Assembly (NCBI GenBank): GCA_007693745.1
Contig: REDA01000062.1
Coordinates: 17,828-81,827, forward strand
From: Balneolaceae bacterium
Lineage (GTDB): Bacteria > Bacteroidota > Rhodothermia > Balneolales > Balneolaceae
DNA length: 64,000 nt
Reading direction: 5' to 3'
The notes below the pieces were generated by a model, which saw only the letters and a program-made list of their open reading frames with translations, ran no database searches and had not been told where the DNA came from. The position numbers and the translations under genes are program-made. Positions 41,999 through 51,698 of this stretch are shown here, one piece after another. The number at the start of each line of letters is the position of its first letter. The first letter of the stretch is position 1.

Positions 41999-44638
41999 AT
42001 GAAAGAAAAACAGGTTTATACTTTTGGAAACGGATCGGCTGACGGCGATCGCACCATGAAACAACTTCTCGGCGGTAAAGGGGCAAACCTTGCTGAAATG
42101 TCAAATATCGGTCTGCCCGTACCGGCCGGATTTACCATATCCACGGAGTCGTGCCACTACTACTCGAGCCACAATAATCTCTGGCCAAAGGGCCTCAAAT
42201 CACAGGTAAAAAAAGGAGTGGAATTTATTGAAAAAGCGATGGATGCTGTTCTGGGTCACTCCAAAAATCCATTGCTGCTCTCCGTTCGCTCGGGTTCTGC
42301 CGTATCGATGCCCGGCATGATGGACACCGTTCTGAACCTTGGAATGAATGACAATACCGTGGAGGCCATCGCTGAGCATACAGGCAATGAACGGTTTGCC
42401 TATGACAGCTACCGCCGTTTCATCAATATGTTCGGAAATGTAGTGATGAACATTCCCCATGATGATTTTGAGCATGCCATGGATGCGCTCAAAGAGAGTA
42501 AGGGTGTGGAGCTCGACACAGATCTGACAGCAAAAGACCTTCAGGAGCTGGTGAACCGATACAAGGCTGTTTACAGAAAATCCACCGGTTTCATGTTTCC
42601 GACAGACCCCTTTGAGCAGCTGGAATGGTCTGTCAATGCGGTGTTCAAGTCGTGGGACAGCGAGCGTGCGAAGAAGTACAGAAAGATTAATCAGATTACC
42701 GGCCTTCTCGGAACTGCGGTGAATGTTCAGGCGATGGTGTACGGTAATATGGGTGACGACTGCGCAACCGGGGTCTTTTTTACCCGTAATCCATCCACTG
42801 GTGAAAACAAGCTTTATGGAGAATATCTTGTAAATGCGCAGGGTGAGGATGTGGTGGCAGGGATCCGCACACCGGAAGATCTGGAAAAACTCAAGGAGAT
42901 CATGCCGAAGCAGTATATCGAGCTGAGCGAATGGGGGAAAACGCTGGAAACGCATTACGGAAACATGCAGGATATCGAATTTACCATTCAGAAAGGTACG
43001 CTCTACATTCTGCAGACCCGCAGCGGGAAACGAACAGGGCATGCTGCGATTCGCATTGCAACAGAGATGGTAACCGAGGGACTGATTGATAAGAAAACCG
43101 CAGTGAAAACCCACGTGGAGCCTGCCCACCTGGATCAGTTGCTTCATCCTCAGATTGATGCAAAAACAGTGGATCCCTCCTCTGTTCTGGGTATTGGCCT
43201 GCCGGCCTCACCCGGAGCTGCCGTAGGGAAAGTGATCTTCGATTCGGATAAAGCAGAAGCCGCTGTCAGTAATGGTGAAAAGGTGATTCTGGTTCGTATT
43301 GAAACCAGTCCGGAAGATGTTGGCGGTATGTCGGCTGCGGAGGGAATCCTCACCTCGAGAGGAGGCATGACCAGTCACGCCGCCGTTGTGGCAAGAGGCT
43401 GGGGCAAGCCGTGTGTGGCCGGTTGCGCTGATATCATCATTGATTATGAGAATGGCAATTTCACCAATGGTGATGTAACCGTAAATGAGGGGGACTGGAT
43501 TTCGATTGACGGTACGAAAGGGACAGTGATTCTTGGCCAGAAAGAGGTTGTGAAGCCAGAGCTTGACAAGAATTACAAACAGTTTATGAAGTGGGTTGAC
43601 AAGTTCCGCGATATGCAGGTTCGTACCAATGCCGACAGCCCGGAAGATGCTGCCAAGGCGATTGAGTTTGGGGCTGAGGGAATCGGACTCTGCCGGACTG
43701 AGCACATGTTCTTCGGAGAGGAACGGATCAAGGCGATCCGCCGAATGATAATCTCAGAGAATCATGATCAGCGGCAGGAAGCACTCGCTCTCCTTTTGCC
43801 GTATCAGAAAGAGGATTTCAAGGAGATCTACAGGGTGATGAAAAACAAACCCGTGACGATCCGGCTTCTCGATCCGCCGCTTCACGAATTCCTTCCGGAC
43901 GAGCCTGAAGAGATCAATAAAGTTGCAGATGAACTGGGTATACGGCGTAATCTCTTTACCCAAAAGGTGCGTTCCCTCAAAGAGTTTAACCCGATGCTGG
44001 GTCACCGGGGTTGCAGGCTGGGCATTACCTATCCTGAAATCACAGAGATGCAGACCCGTGCCATTATTGAGGCCGCTGTTGAGCTGACTGAGGAGGAGGG
44101 TATGAAGGTGATACCCGAAATTATGATTCCTCTTGTGGGTACGCCTCAGGAGTTCAGCTCTCAGAAGCTTGTGGTTGACAAAACAGCGGAAGCCGTTTTT
44201 GCGGAAAAGGGAAGGAAGATCCATTATCTGGTAGGTACCATGATTGAGATCCCGAGAGCTGCACTTGTAGCTGATAAAATTGCGAAGGAAGCGGAGTTCT
44301 TCTCATTTGGCACCAATGATTTGACTCAGATGACCTTTGGATACAGCCGTGATGATGCCGGGAAGTTCCTTGGTGAGTATATTAATGAGGGTATTCTTCA
44401 GGATGACCCCTTCCAGGTGCTCGACATTGAAGGGGTGGGTCAGCTGGTAGAAATGGCTACCAGGAACGGCCGTATGCAGAAACCCAAGCTTAAGGTAGGA
44501 ATTTGCGGTGAGCATGGCGGAGAGCCCAAGAGCGTGACCTTCTGCTATGAGCAGAATCTGGATTACGTATCCTGCTCTCCCTACAGAGTACCGGTTGCAC
44601 GCCTTTCTGCTGCACAGGCGGCCCTCAGAGGCAAATAA
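41999..44638 (+). CDS. ppdK: Pyruvate, phosphate dikinase
   Basis: The 879-residue protein has all three PPDK domains: N-terminal ATP-binding ([31 protein letters not shown]), the phosphohistidine swivel [21 protein letters not shown] (about 457-477), and the PEP/pyruvate barrel with [12 protein letters not shown] and the catalytic Cys of [10 protein letters not shown]. It interconverts PEP, AMP and PPi with pyruvate, ATP and phosphate. With the PPi-type phosphofructokinase at 2.4-3.6 kb it fits a PPi-linked glycolysis. A strong terminator follows, so it is monocistronic. Confidence 0.97.
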   Translation: MKEKQVYTFGNGSADGDRTMKQLLGGKGANLAEMSNIGLPVPAGFTISTESCHYYSSHNNLWPKGLKSQVKKGVEFIEKAMDAVLGHSKNPLLLSVRSGSAVSMPGMMDTVLNLGMNDNTVEAIAEHTGNERFAYDSYRRFINMFGNVVMNIPHDDFEHAMDALKESKGVELDTDLTAKDLQELVNRYKAVYRKSTGFMFPTDPFEQLEWSVNAVFKSWDSERAKKYRKINQITGLLGTAVNVQAMVYGNMGDDCATGVFFTRNPSTGENKLYGEYLVNAQGEDVVAGIRTPEDLEKLKEIMPKQYIELSEWGKTLETHYGNMQDIEFTIQKGTLYILQTRSGKRTGHAAIRIATEMVTEGLIDKKTAVKTHVEPAHLDQLLHPQIDAKTVDPSSVLGIGLPASPGAAVGKVIFDSDKAEAAVSNGEKVILVRIETSPEDVGGMSAAEGILTSRGGMTSHAAVVARGWGKPCVAGCADIIIDYENGNFTNGDVTVNEGDWISIDGTKGTVILGQKEVVKPELDKNYKQFMKWVDKFRDMQVRTNADSPEDAAKAIEFGAEGIGLCRTEHMFFGEERIKAIRRMIISENHDQRQEALALLLPYQKEDFKEIYRVMKNKPVTIRLLDPPLHEFLPDEPEEINKVADELGIRRNLFTQKVRSLKEFNPMLGHRGCRLGITYPEITEMQTRAIIEAAVELTEEEGMKVIPEIMIPLVGTPQEFSSQKLVVDKTAEAVFAEKGRKIHYLVGTMIEIPRAALVADKIAKEAEFFSFGTNDLTQMTFGYSRDDAGKFLGEYINEGILQDDPFQVLDIEGVGQLVEMATRNGRMQKPKLKVGICGEHGGEPKSVTFCYEQNLDYVSCSPYRVPVARLSAAQAALRGK

Positions 44639-44660
44639 AGAAACGTAGCCTTACCATTGA

Positions 44661-44697
44661 AGCCGGATCACAATTTGTTTTGTGGTCCGGCTTTTTT
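44661..44697 (+). terminator. Intrinsic terminator of ppdK
   Basis: AGCCGGATCACAA pairs with TTGTGGTCCGGCT (one G-T pair) around a short T-rich loop and is followed by six Ts. It lies 22 bp after the ppdK stop. Confidence 0.9.
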
Positions 44698-44758
44698 ATG
44701 TTCAGTTTTTCAACAGCACTTTTACCTTCCATTTCAACCATGAATACAATTCTTATCC

Positions 44759-45706
44759 ATGAATAAAAGAGTTTTTCTTCCCATCCTTTTTTCGGCACTT
44801 TTTCTGCTTCTCTCGTGCAGTTCTGAATCACCCTCTTTTGAAACCGTTGACCGCTCCCAGCTGCTCTCGGACATTGAGTACCTTGCATCCGACGAGTTGG
44901 CAGGTCGTTTCCCCGGCAGTGAAGGCAGCAGAATGGCACAGGCTCATATCGAAGCTCGTTTTCAGGCTTTGGGCCTTGAAACCATCGGTACTGGCTACCG
45001 CCATCTCTTTGATCACACCAACCGGCGGTCGGGTCAGGAATTCTCCGATCTGGTGAACCTTATTGGTATGATAACCGGCAGGGATAACCCGGATCAGTTT
45101 ATTGCCGTGATCGCCCATTACGATCATTTGGGCGAATCAGACGGCGAGATCTTCAACGGCGCGGATGACAATGCCTCCGGAACGGGTGGCCTGCTTGCTG
45201 CTGCACGCTATTTTTCACATAACCCGCCTAAAAGCAGCCTGCTGTTTATCGCGCTGGATGCAGAAGAGCAGGGACTGGGCGGGGCACGCTATTTTGTTGA
45301 AAACCCGGCTCTTCCCCTGAATCAGATCACCGTTGTCGTGAATATGGATATGATCAGCCACAATTTTGAAAATGAACTCTATGCCGTGGGTACCTACCAC
45401 TATCCTTTTTTAAAGCCACTTCTTGAAGCTGTAGCAGAAACGGCTCCTGTGCAGCTGCAATTCGGATATGATTCAGATGAGTGGCCTCAGGACTGGACCT
45501 TCTCTTCAGATCACGGTCCTTTTCATTCCAATGGAATTCCCTTTATCTATTTTGGTGTAGAAGATCACCCGCACTATCATACACCCACGGACACCTTCGA
45601 CCGGATCAACCCCGATTTTTATGTCGCGGCTGTGGAGACGATTATTGGAGCCATTGAGGAATTCGACCGGAATCTCCCGGCTATCAGAGAAGCCTCCGGG
45701 CGTTAA
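44759..45706 (+). CDS. M28-family zinc aminopeptidase lipoprotein
   Basis: The 315-residue protein has a signal and lipobox FLLLSCSS (Cys20). The two-zinc M28 ligands are all visible: His in AHYDHLGE, Asp in NGADDNASG, Glu-Glu in LDAEEQGLGG, Asp in VNMDMIS and His in HPHYHTPTD. It should cleave N-terminal residues from peptides outside the inner membrane. It is a single gene, bounded by terminators on both sides. Confidence 0.93.
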   Translation: MNKRVFLPILFSALFLLLSCSSESPSFETVDRSQLLSDIEYLASDELAGRFPGSEGSRMAQAHIEARFQALGLETIGTGYRHLFDHTNRRSGQEFSDLVNLIGMITGRDNPDQFIAVIAHYDHLGESDGEIFNGADDNASGTGGLLAAARYFSHNPPKSSLLFIALDAEEQGLGGARYFVENPALPLNQITVVVNMDMISHNFENELYAVGTYHYPFLKPLLEAVAETAPVQLQFGYDSDEWPQDWTFSSDHGPFHSNGIPFIYFGVEDHPHYHTPTDTFDRINPDFYVAAVETIIGAIEEFDRNLPAIREASGR

Positions 45707-45820
45707 TGTGTGTGTCGGATAACCGATCCCATGTTTTACCAACAACACCCACCCGGCTGAGGGCAAAAACCACTTTTCAGAAAGTACCGCGTCAATAAGT
45801 CCATCCCTGAATAACAGGCA

Positions 45821-45855
45821 AAAAAAAAGTCATGCAGAACTCTGCATGACTTTTT
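45821..45855. terminator. Bidirectional intrinsic terminator
   Basis: AAAAAGTCATGCAGA and its complement form a perfect 15-bp stem with a 2-nt loop, flanked by an A-run on one side and a T-run on the other. It serves the M28 gene on + and the oxidase operon (azurin-like gene last) on the minus strand. Confidence 0.92.
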
Positions 45856-45881
45856 CAGGCTGAAATAAATCAGTCCGGAAT

Positions 45882-46430
45882 TTACTGGACAATCAGTTTT
45901 CCAACCATTCCGCCGGCAAAGTGACCCGGGAAGGTGCAGACGTAATCATACTCACCTGGTGCTTCAGGAGCAGTAAACGTAATGGTGTCTGTCTCGCCAT
46001 TACCAAGCATACGGGTAGTGACGATGACCTGATCTTCAAAAGCAGGAGCGATATAGTCATTGTCGCGAGCTGTGATCGATGCTCTTGCAAACGCGTCCAC
46101 ATCGGTACCAAGTTCCACCAATGCAAGGTTATGTGACATGGCAGTGGCAGGCAGGTTACTCACAGTGGTGAGACGAATGCGAAGTTCTTCACCCGGTGCG
46201 GCTTCAATAGCTTCCAGAAGCAGATACTGACCGGCCTGAGCTCCGGTCACAAGACCCTCTGCTGCTTCACGAACCACAAACTTCATGTCGTCTGTTCCTA
46301 CGATTTCAATGGTTCTTACACCATCATCTACTACCTCATCGGCTGCCTGTGGTGCCTCTTCTCCTCCACCGCAAGCGGCGAGACCGAATAAAAGGGCAAA
46401 AATAACTGAACTAAAAAGTACTTTTTTCAT
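45882..46430 (-). CDS. Azurin/auracyanin-like blue-copper lipoprotein
   Basis: The 182-residue protein has lipobox LAAC (Cys20) and an acidic linker, then a cupredoxin domain. Type 1 copper ligands are His100 (MSHNLALV), Cys165, His170 and Met175 (CTFPGHFAGGM); the Cys-x4-His-x4-Met spacing matches auracyanins. It should carry one electron at the membrane surface. It ends the oxidase operon, so it may donate electrons to the ba3-type oxidase. That link is inferred from context. Confidence 0.92.
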   Translation of the reverse strand: MKKVLFSSVIFALLFGLAACGGGEEAPQAADEVVDDGVRTIEIVGTDDMKFVVREAAEGLVTGAQAGQYLLLEAIEAAPGEELRIRLTTVSNLPATAMSHNLALVELGTDVDAFARASITARDNDYIAPAFEDQVIVTTRMLGNGETDTITFTAPEAPGEYDYVCTFPGHFAGGMVGKLIVQ

Positions 46431-46513
46431 TGGTTTATTTTAACTGTTTTTTGGTTTTAGATGCTCTTTAAAAACATGGCGTTTTAAATAATCATTCGCC
46501 AAAGATACAGAAT

Positions 46514-47119
46514 TTATGATTCGTTTAACAACACTCTTACATCACGGATCACTTCCTCAGGGTCAAATTCACTGCCCAGGTAATTCCTCCGTATCTGCCC
46601 CTTTCGATCGATGATAGTCACCCTGTCTGTATGATCAATAAAATAGATCGGAATATTATCTTCCGTAAACCGGGTCGGGGTTTTCACTGTGGATATCCTG
46701 AGTTTTTGCAGAACGGACTCCACTTCAGCCCTGTTCCCGGTGAGCAGGCTCCAGTTCGACTGATCAAGGCGGTAATTTGAAGCATATTCATAGAGTACTT
46801 CCGGAGTGTCTCTGTCCGGATCAAAAGAGATACTGATCAGCCTGAACCCTTCCTCTTCAGCAAGAGCACGTTGTACATCTCTCATGTTGTAGGTGATAAT
46901 GGGACAGATATCCGGGCAGTGCGTGTAGACGTACCCCACCAGAAGAACCTCCCCAAGGAATGTATCCGGTAACGTAACCTCCTCACCGAATTGATCTGTC
47001 AGCGCAAATGCCTCTCCATCCAGCGTATCACGAACGGCAAGACGATCACAGCCGGATACTGCAAGCAGTCCGGCTGTGAAAATCATCATGCCAAGAGCGA
47101 TATAAGTCGATCTCTTCAT
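46514..47119 (-). CDS. SCO1/SenC family copper chaperone lipoprotein
   Basis: The 201-residue protein has a lipobox AVSGC (Cys24) and a thioredoxin fold with copper ligands Cys68 and Cys72 (THCPDICP) and His163 (FIDHTDRV). SCO proteins deliver copper to, or reduce, the CuA site of cytochrome oxidase subunit II. It lies 24 bp after the subunit I gene in the same operon, which fits that role. Confidence 0.95.
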   Translation of the reverse strand: MKRSTYIALGMMIFTAGLLAVSGCDRLAVRDTLDGEAFALTDQFGEEVTLPDTFLGEVLLVGYVYTHCPDICPIITYNMRDVQRALAEEEGFRLISISFDPDRDTPEVLYEYASNYRLDQSNWSLLTGNRAEVESVLQKLRISTVKTPTRFTEDNIPIYFIDHTDRVTIIDRKGQIRRNYLGSEFDPEEVIRDVRVLLNES

Positions 47120-47143
47120 TGCATCTCTATTTTGTAATCTGAT

Positions 47144-48835
47144 TTACCTCAACGGAACCGGGCTATCCGGCGAATATGGCAGAGAACCGCCATAGGTTGA
47201 GGTGACTACATCATAGATAACAGGTGTATATGAAAGAATGATTAAGATCGCAGTGATAATGATAAAAGGCTTGAAATTTCTGAGCCAGGTTGACGGTTCA
47301 TCGTGCAGTGGTTCAGAAATCGGGAATGTAATCACCGCCTCTTCCTCCGTTGATTCACTCTTCGCAAAAACGGTTGCAAAGAATGCCACAATATAAATCA
47401 CGATCGCGATAAACATGATTACGCCGCCAACGACACTGATATCAATGTACGGCATCCAGTCGGGCTGATAGAGAACGCTGTCCGGGTTCGCATAGGAAGC
47501 ACCCGTATTGGTTCTTCTTGGCATGCCAAGAAGACCACCTCTCATCATCCCCCAGGAGAAGATAAACACACCAATCGTGTAGATGTAGGGAACAGAGAGT
47601 GTCCAGCCTTTCATCTTCACCGGTTTACTCAGAAACTGATGTATCAGGTACATACTTCCACCGAGAAACGCCAGCAGGACGGGTCCGGCTACCGTCAGGT
47701 GAAAGTGTCCGGGTATCCACGCGGTGTTGTGAACCACGGTATTCATCTGATAGGAAGCATTCACGATCCCGCTGATACCGCCAAAGATAAAGATCACCAG
47801 TCCTGCAATCAGATAGGAGAAAAACCACTTCTCTTTGTCGAAGTAAGGGAGCTTGGTAATCCAGCCAAACAGGCCTTTCCCTCCGCGTTTACGGCCTGCA
47901 TACTCCAGAGAAGCTGCAAGGGTAAAGGCAGTAATCAAACTCGGCAGGGCAACTGCAAAGGTAAAGACACCATGCAGCAGCTTCCATTGTGAACCGATCG
48001 CGGGATCCATGTACTGATGGTGAGTTCCCACAGGCACCGAAAAGACCACAAACATCATGAACACCAGACGTCCGGCCATATCGGAAAAGAGCTTCCCGTC
48101 AGCCAGTTTAGGCATAAACGAGTAATACATCACATAAGCAGGAAGCAGCCAGAAATAGACCAGCGGGTGACCAAACATCCAGAAGAGGGTTCGGGCCAGC
48201 ATTACATTGATCTCATCCACAAGTCCGAGTGACCATGGCAGAAGCATAAACAGAATTTCCACGGCAACGGCAAGAGTGGCAATAAACCAGACAATAAATG
48301 TGGTGAGCATTCCCACAACTGCGAGTGGTGTTTTCTTGTCAGGGTTTTCTTTTCTCCAGCTGAGATACATCGGAATGTAACTTGCAAAAGCCACCCATGA
48401 ACCGATTACCAGTAGGGTAAGTCCAATATAGAAAAGAGGATGGGCTTTCAGTGGAGGATAGAATGTGTAGAGTACGGTGGCTTCACCAATCAGCATCATA
48501 AAGCCGGCCATCACAGAACCGACAAGCATGAGGATACCTGATGTCCAGGCCATCTTACTGTTCAGTGCCTTCTTCAGCGAGAACGGGATGAGTGCGTTTG
48601 CAAGTGCTACCGCAAAAAATGTGGTAAACACCACCGCATTCAATACACCGTGAATGGTTAGTCCCTTGTAATAGTCCCCTCCCATAAAAGGATCACTCTG
48701 AATAATACCGGCACGGAAAAGCGTCTGCATGAGCCCTCCATAGACACCGACAAAGAGAAGGATCATCGGAATGATGATCAAAAGCGCATTCAGGTTCTTC
48801 AGGGATTTGGAAAAGCGGAATGTTTCTGTACTCAT
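47144..48835 (-). CDS. Cytochrome c oxidase subunit I, B-family (ba3 type)
   Basis: The ATG at 48835, with GGAGGGG upstream, gives 563 residues with about 13 membrane helices. Haem and CuB ligands are visible: His in LTIHGVLN, FGHPLVYFWLLPAY (CuB His and the linked Tyr), the THHQ pair, and HNTAWIPGHFHLTVAG. The GHPLVYFWLLPAY form marks the B-family rather than the A-family GHPEVY. It reduces oxygen to water and pumps protons. It starts one base after the subunit II stop. Confidence 0.95.
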   Translation of the reverse strand: MSTETFRFSKSLKNLNALLIIIPMILLFVGVYGGLMQTLFRAGIIQSDPFMGGDYYKGLTIHGVLNAVVFTTFFAVALANALIPFSLKKALNSKMAWTSGILMLVGSVMAGFMMLIGEATVLYTFYPPLKAHPLFYIGLTLLVIGSWVAFASYIPMYLSWRKENPDKKTPLAVVGMLTTFIVWFIATLAVAVEILFMLLPWSLGLVDEINVMLARTLFWMFGHPLVYFWLLPAYVMYYSFMPKLADGKLFSDMAGRLVFMMFVVFSVPVGTHHQYMDPAIGSQWKLLHGVFTFAVALPSLITAFTLAASLEYAGRKRGGKGLFGWITKLPYFDKEKWFFSYLIAGLVIFIFGGISGIVNASYQMNTVVHNTAWIPGHFHLTVAGPVLLAFLGGSMYLIHQFLSKPVKMKGWTLSVPYIYTIGVFIFSWGMMRGGLLGMPRRTNTGASYANPDSVLYQPDWMPYIDISVVGGVIMFIAIVIYIVAFFATVFAKSESTEEEAVITFPISEPLHDEPSTWLRNFKPFIIITAILIILSYTPVIYDVVTSTYGGSLPYSPDSPVPLR

Positions 48836-48836
48836 C

Positions 48837-49310
48837 TTACACCCCTCCCGCTGTTTCTGCAGACTCAGAACGTTCCTCAATGATCACTCTTCCGGCCATG
48901 GTGTGGTGTGCGGCTCCGCAGAACTCATGACATGCAAAAAGGAATGTGCCGGGTTTGTCGAACGTCACACGCATATAGTTAATGGCACCGGGTATGGCCA
49001 TCAGATTTAAATTGTGGTCTTCTATTTTAAATCCATGCATAATGTCCTGAGATGTAAGATAGAGGTCCACAGTTGATCCTACCGGAAGCCTGATTTCAGA
49101 TGGCTGAAAAGCCCACATCCTGGCTACCATTTGCAGTTCGTAGGTATCAGGTCCTGTCTGGAAAAGTGTATCCGTTGCAAATGGTTCCATGTCTGTAATA
49201 CAGGTTGGAACCTCAATGTCTTCCGCAATCGCGGCATACATAATTCCTCCAAAAAATATCAGCAGCATAAATCCGCTGAGACCTAACGCAATTTTTTCTG
49301 ATTTATCCAT
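48837..49310 (-). CDS. Cytochrome c oxidase subunit II, ba3 type (CuA)
   Basis: The 157-residue protein has one N-terminal membrane helix (about 8-29) and a CuA domain with ligands His92 (IMHGFKI), Cys127, Cys131, His135 and Met138 (CHEFCGAAHHTM). A short subunit II with one helix is typical of ba3 oxidases. It receives electrons from a soluble or anchored donor. It begins 3 bp after the subunit IIa gene and ends one base before subunit I. Confidence 0.95.
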   Translation of the reverse strand: MDKSEKIALGLSGFMLLIFFGGIMYAAIAEDIEVPTCITDMEPFATDTLFQTGPDTYELQMVARMWAFQPSEIRLPVGSTVDLYLTSQDIMHGFKIEDHNLNLMAIPGAINYMRVTFDKPGTFLFACHEFCGAAHHTMAGRVIIEERSESAETAGGV

Positions 49311-49313
49311 CGG

Positions 49314-49448
49314 TTATCCTCTGCTTAATAGTTCAAAGTACATGACAAACCACATGACGGTGAACATCACCATCAATATGATGAAAAAGGCCAAAGCCCC
49401 TTTTGGCTGAAAATCTTCCAGCTCCGTATCGGTTTCATTTTTACCCAT
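49314..49448 (-). CDS. Cytochrome c oxidase subunit IIa, ba3 type (44 residues)
   Basis: This small gene is easily missed. The ATG at 49448 follows a GGGAAG site and the frame ends with TAA at 49316-49314, 3 bp before subunit II. The protein has a polar start, then QPKGALAFFIILMVMFTVMW and the ending YFELLSRG: one membrane helix. From memory, Thermus ba3 subunit IIa is also a single-helix peptide with a KPKGALA start and an ARG end, placed beside subunit II. The resemblance and operon position make the call firm despite the size. Confidence 0.88.
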   Translation of the reverse strand: MGKNETDTELEDFQPKGALAFFIILMVMFTVMWFVMYFELLSRG

Positions 49449-49540
49449 CTCTGTCTTCCCTGTTGAATTGTGGTTGTGGTTAACGTGGCAAAAATAGTGC
49501 GTTACTGATCAAAAGTAAAAAGATAAAAATGTCTAAAATA

Positions 49541-49571
49541 AAAAAGCCGGAAGTTTTGCCTCCGGCTTTTT
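49541..49571 (-). terminator. Intrinsic terminator of the DUF4097 gene
   Basis: AAAAAGCCGGA pairs with TCCGGCTTTTT around a 9-nt loop, with T-rich sequence following on the minus strand. It separates the DUF4097 gene from the oxidase operon. Confidence 0.88.
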
Positions 49572-49596
49572 GAAAATATTTGTAATTTATTTTATT

Positions 49597-50526
49597 TCAA
49601 TTACTTATAGAAACAGAGCCTCCACTGGTTCGGGCACTAAGCAAGGGTCCGCCATCCCCGACTTTTCCAATAATACGGTTTCTTGCAAACTCTCCCGTGA
49701 AGTTTTCGAGAGTGGTATTGACCCTCTGGCCGCGCAGATCGAGATTGTAATGTTTCTGTTCAGGAACACGGATTACAATATTTCCGCCACTGGTGCTGAG
49801 TTCCAGGTTCTCTTTAAATTCTGATAGTTCTGCACGGATATTCCCACCGCTGGTGCGGGCAATCATCCTGGCTGAAATTTTTTCAAGGGTAATGTTTCCC
49901 CCCGAAGTATTCAGTTCAGCAGTGCCGTTGATGCCACTTGCTGCAATCGATCCCCCGCTGGTTCTGGCATTCAGAACCCCGTCAATATCGGTGAGCTGCA
50001 GTGTACCACCGGATGTTTTCAGCTCAGCTCTCCCTGAAAGATCTGTTGCCGTGACCCTTCCGCCACTGGTTGAAAGATAAACCTTGTTGGATATGTTCCG
50101 GGCAGATACGTTCCCTCCGCTGGTTCTGCCCTCCACCTCTGCCCCCTCAGGCACATAGAGCCTGAAAGAGATGGATTCCGTGCGGCCGGAAATGAACCAG
50201 CCACTGCGGGATCGTATGCTTCGTGCCTCTGCCACAACCCGATCTCCTCTCTTTTCAATGGTAATCTCAAAATTTGAGAGATCCGTATCATCGCTTTTCA
50301 GATAGCGGTTACCATATCTGACATACATCTCCACGATTACCTCATCTCCGTCATTTCCATGAACCTCAATAAATCCACCGCTTGTCCGGATTTCAACACG
50401 TGGCGAGTCGCTGACAGAAAAGGTTTCAACCCTGTATGCGTCGGATGAGGACTGCCCAAATGCTGTCAATGCAAGAAATGGCATCCCCAAAATCAAGTAT
50501 TTGATGCTGTTTTGTATCATTTTCAT
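49597..50526 (-). CDS. DUF4097 repeat protein (beta-helix adhesin-like), secreted
   Basis: This 309-residue protein has a signal peptide (to about AFGQ), then nine TSGG units, as in RTSGGNVSA, STSGGRVTA, KTSGGTLQL, RTSGGSIAA, NTSGGNITL and RTSGGSVSI. Most recur every 19-21 residues from about residue 130 on, each giving a short strand. This is the DUF4097 pattern, thought to fold as a beta-solenoid; the function is not known. A strong GAGGAGG ribosome site precedes the ATG. It is monocistronic with its own terminator. Confidence 0.9.
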   Translation of the reverse strand: MKMIQNSIKYLILGMPFLALTAFGQSSSDAYRVETFSVSDSPRVEIRTSGGFIEVHGNDGDEVIVEMYVRYGNRYLKSDDTDLSNFEITIEKRGDRVVAEARSIRSRSGWFISGRTESISFRLYVPEGAEVEGRTSGGNVSARNISNKVYLSTSGGRVTATDLSGRAELKTSGGTLQLTDIDGVLNARTSGGSIAASGINGTAELNTSGGNITLEKISARMIARTSGGNIRAELSEFKENLELSTSGGNIVIRVPEQKHYNLDLRGQRVNTTLENFTGEFARNRIIGKVGDGGPLLSARTSGGSVSISN

Positions 50527-50692
50527 ATTTACCTCCTCAGTAGTTGTGTATTGTTGTTGGATAATCTTACGGCATCCGTAGCTTCAGAGTTACAACCGGG
50601 TTTCAGTTGTCTTCAGAATGGCTAAAATCAGGTTGGCAGAGCAGTGAAAATCTAAGATTTCTTTCCTATTTTTCGGGGAAAATTAATTGAAC

Positions 50693-51544
50693 ATGAAATT
50701 ACCCTTTGCACTCGCCCGGAGATTCGTCGCCGCCGAAACTTTTGAAGAGACGATCCCGAAGATCAAGGCTATTAATAATAAAAATATCCGTGTGACACTC
50801 GACCTGCTGGGTGAAAATGTAAAGGAGAAAACCACGGCGGACGAAACTGTAGAGATTTATATTGAATTGCTCGAGAGCATTCATGCGGCCGGGCTCTCAA
50901 GCACAATTTCTGTGAAACTCACCATGATGGGGCTGGATATTGATGAAGAGTACTGCAAAAAAAATCTGTTCAGACTGCTCGACAAGGCCAGGGAACTGGG
51001 CTCTTTTGTGAGAATTGACATGGAGGGGTCGGAATATACGCAATCGACGATCGATATTTTCCGTGAGGCTCATGGAAAATACAGCGGGCATGTTGGCATC
51101 GTGATTCAGGCTTATCTGCGCAGATCTCAGAAAGATATTGAGGAACTCGCCGAAATCGGGGCGGATATCCGCCTCTGCAAGGGTGCCTACAAGGAGCCCG
51201 CTGACATTGCCCTGCAGAACATGCGCGACATCAGGGAAGCTTTCAGGCGGTTTGCAATCATTCTTTTCGAAAAAACTCCTTTTCCCAGAATGGCCACGCA
51301 TGATGATGAACTGATTGAATGGATCCAATCTTATACCGCTGAAAAAAACATCAGCAAGGACCGTTTCGAGTTTCAGATGCTCTACGGCTTGCGGGAAGAG
51401 ACAATGGAAGAGTTCGTTCAAAACGGCTTTCAAGCCCGTGTCTATGTACCCTACGGTACGATGTGGTTCCCCTATTTTAAACGCAGATTGATGGAAAGAA
51501 AGGAGAATATCCTGTTCGTGCTCTCCAATCTGTTTAAAAAATAG
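50693..51544 (+). CDS. Proline dehydrogenase
   Basis: The 283-residue TIM-barrel flavoenzyme has the PRODH motifs RLCKGAYKEP, MATHDDELIEW, FEFQMLYGLREE, and the substrate-binding RVYVPYGTMWFPYFKRRL near the C-terminus. It oxidises proline to pyrroline-5-carboxylate with FAD, passing electrons to the quinone pool. It is the stand-alone (not PutA fusion) form, and the P5C dehydrogenase is not nearby. The ATG at 50693 is preferred over a TTG six bases upstream. Confidence 0.93.
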   Translation: MKLPFALARRFVAAETFEETIPKIKAINNKNIRVTLDLLGENVKEKTTADETVEIYIELLESIHAAGLSSTISVKLTMMGLDIDEEYCKKNLFRLLDKARELGSFVRIDMEGSEYTQSTIDIFREAHGKYSGHVGIVIQAYLRRSQKDIEELAEIGADIRLCKGAYKEPADIALQNMRDIREAFRRFAIILFEKTPFPRMATHDDELIEWIQSYTAEKNISKDRFEFQMLYGLREETMEEFVQNGFQARVYVPYGTMWFPYFKRRLMERKENILFVLSNLFKK

Positions 51545-51698
51545 CGAAGTCCTGCATCAGGCTCTTTTCTGCCGGCGTCTCATATAACCGGCCTCAGATA
51601 AAAAAATGCAGCACAAAACAGGCTGAGCAGATTTTCCCTGAAGAAAAAACTACTCCGCTCGTTCTCAACGCACACTCACAGATCCCTGCGAACCCGGC

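Noticed and set aside
42200..43147. 315-codon minus-strand frame inside ppdK
   Set aside because: It is antisense to strongly conserved PPDK domains and has a shadow-like composition.
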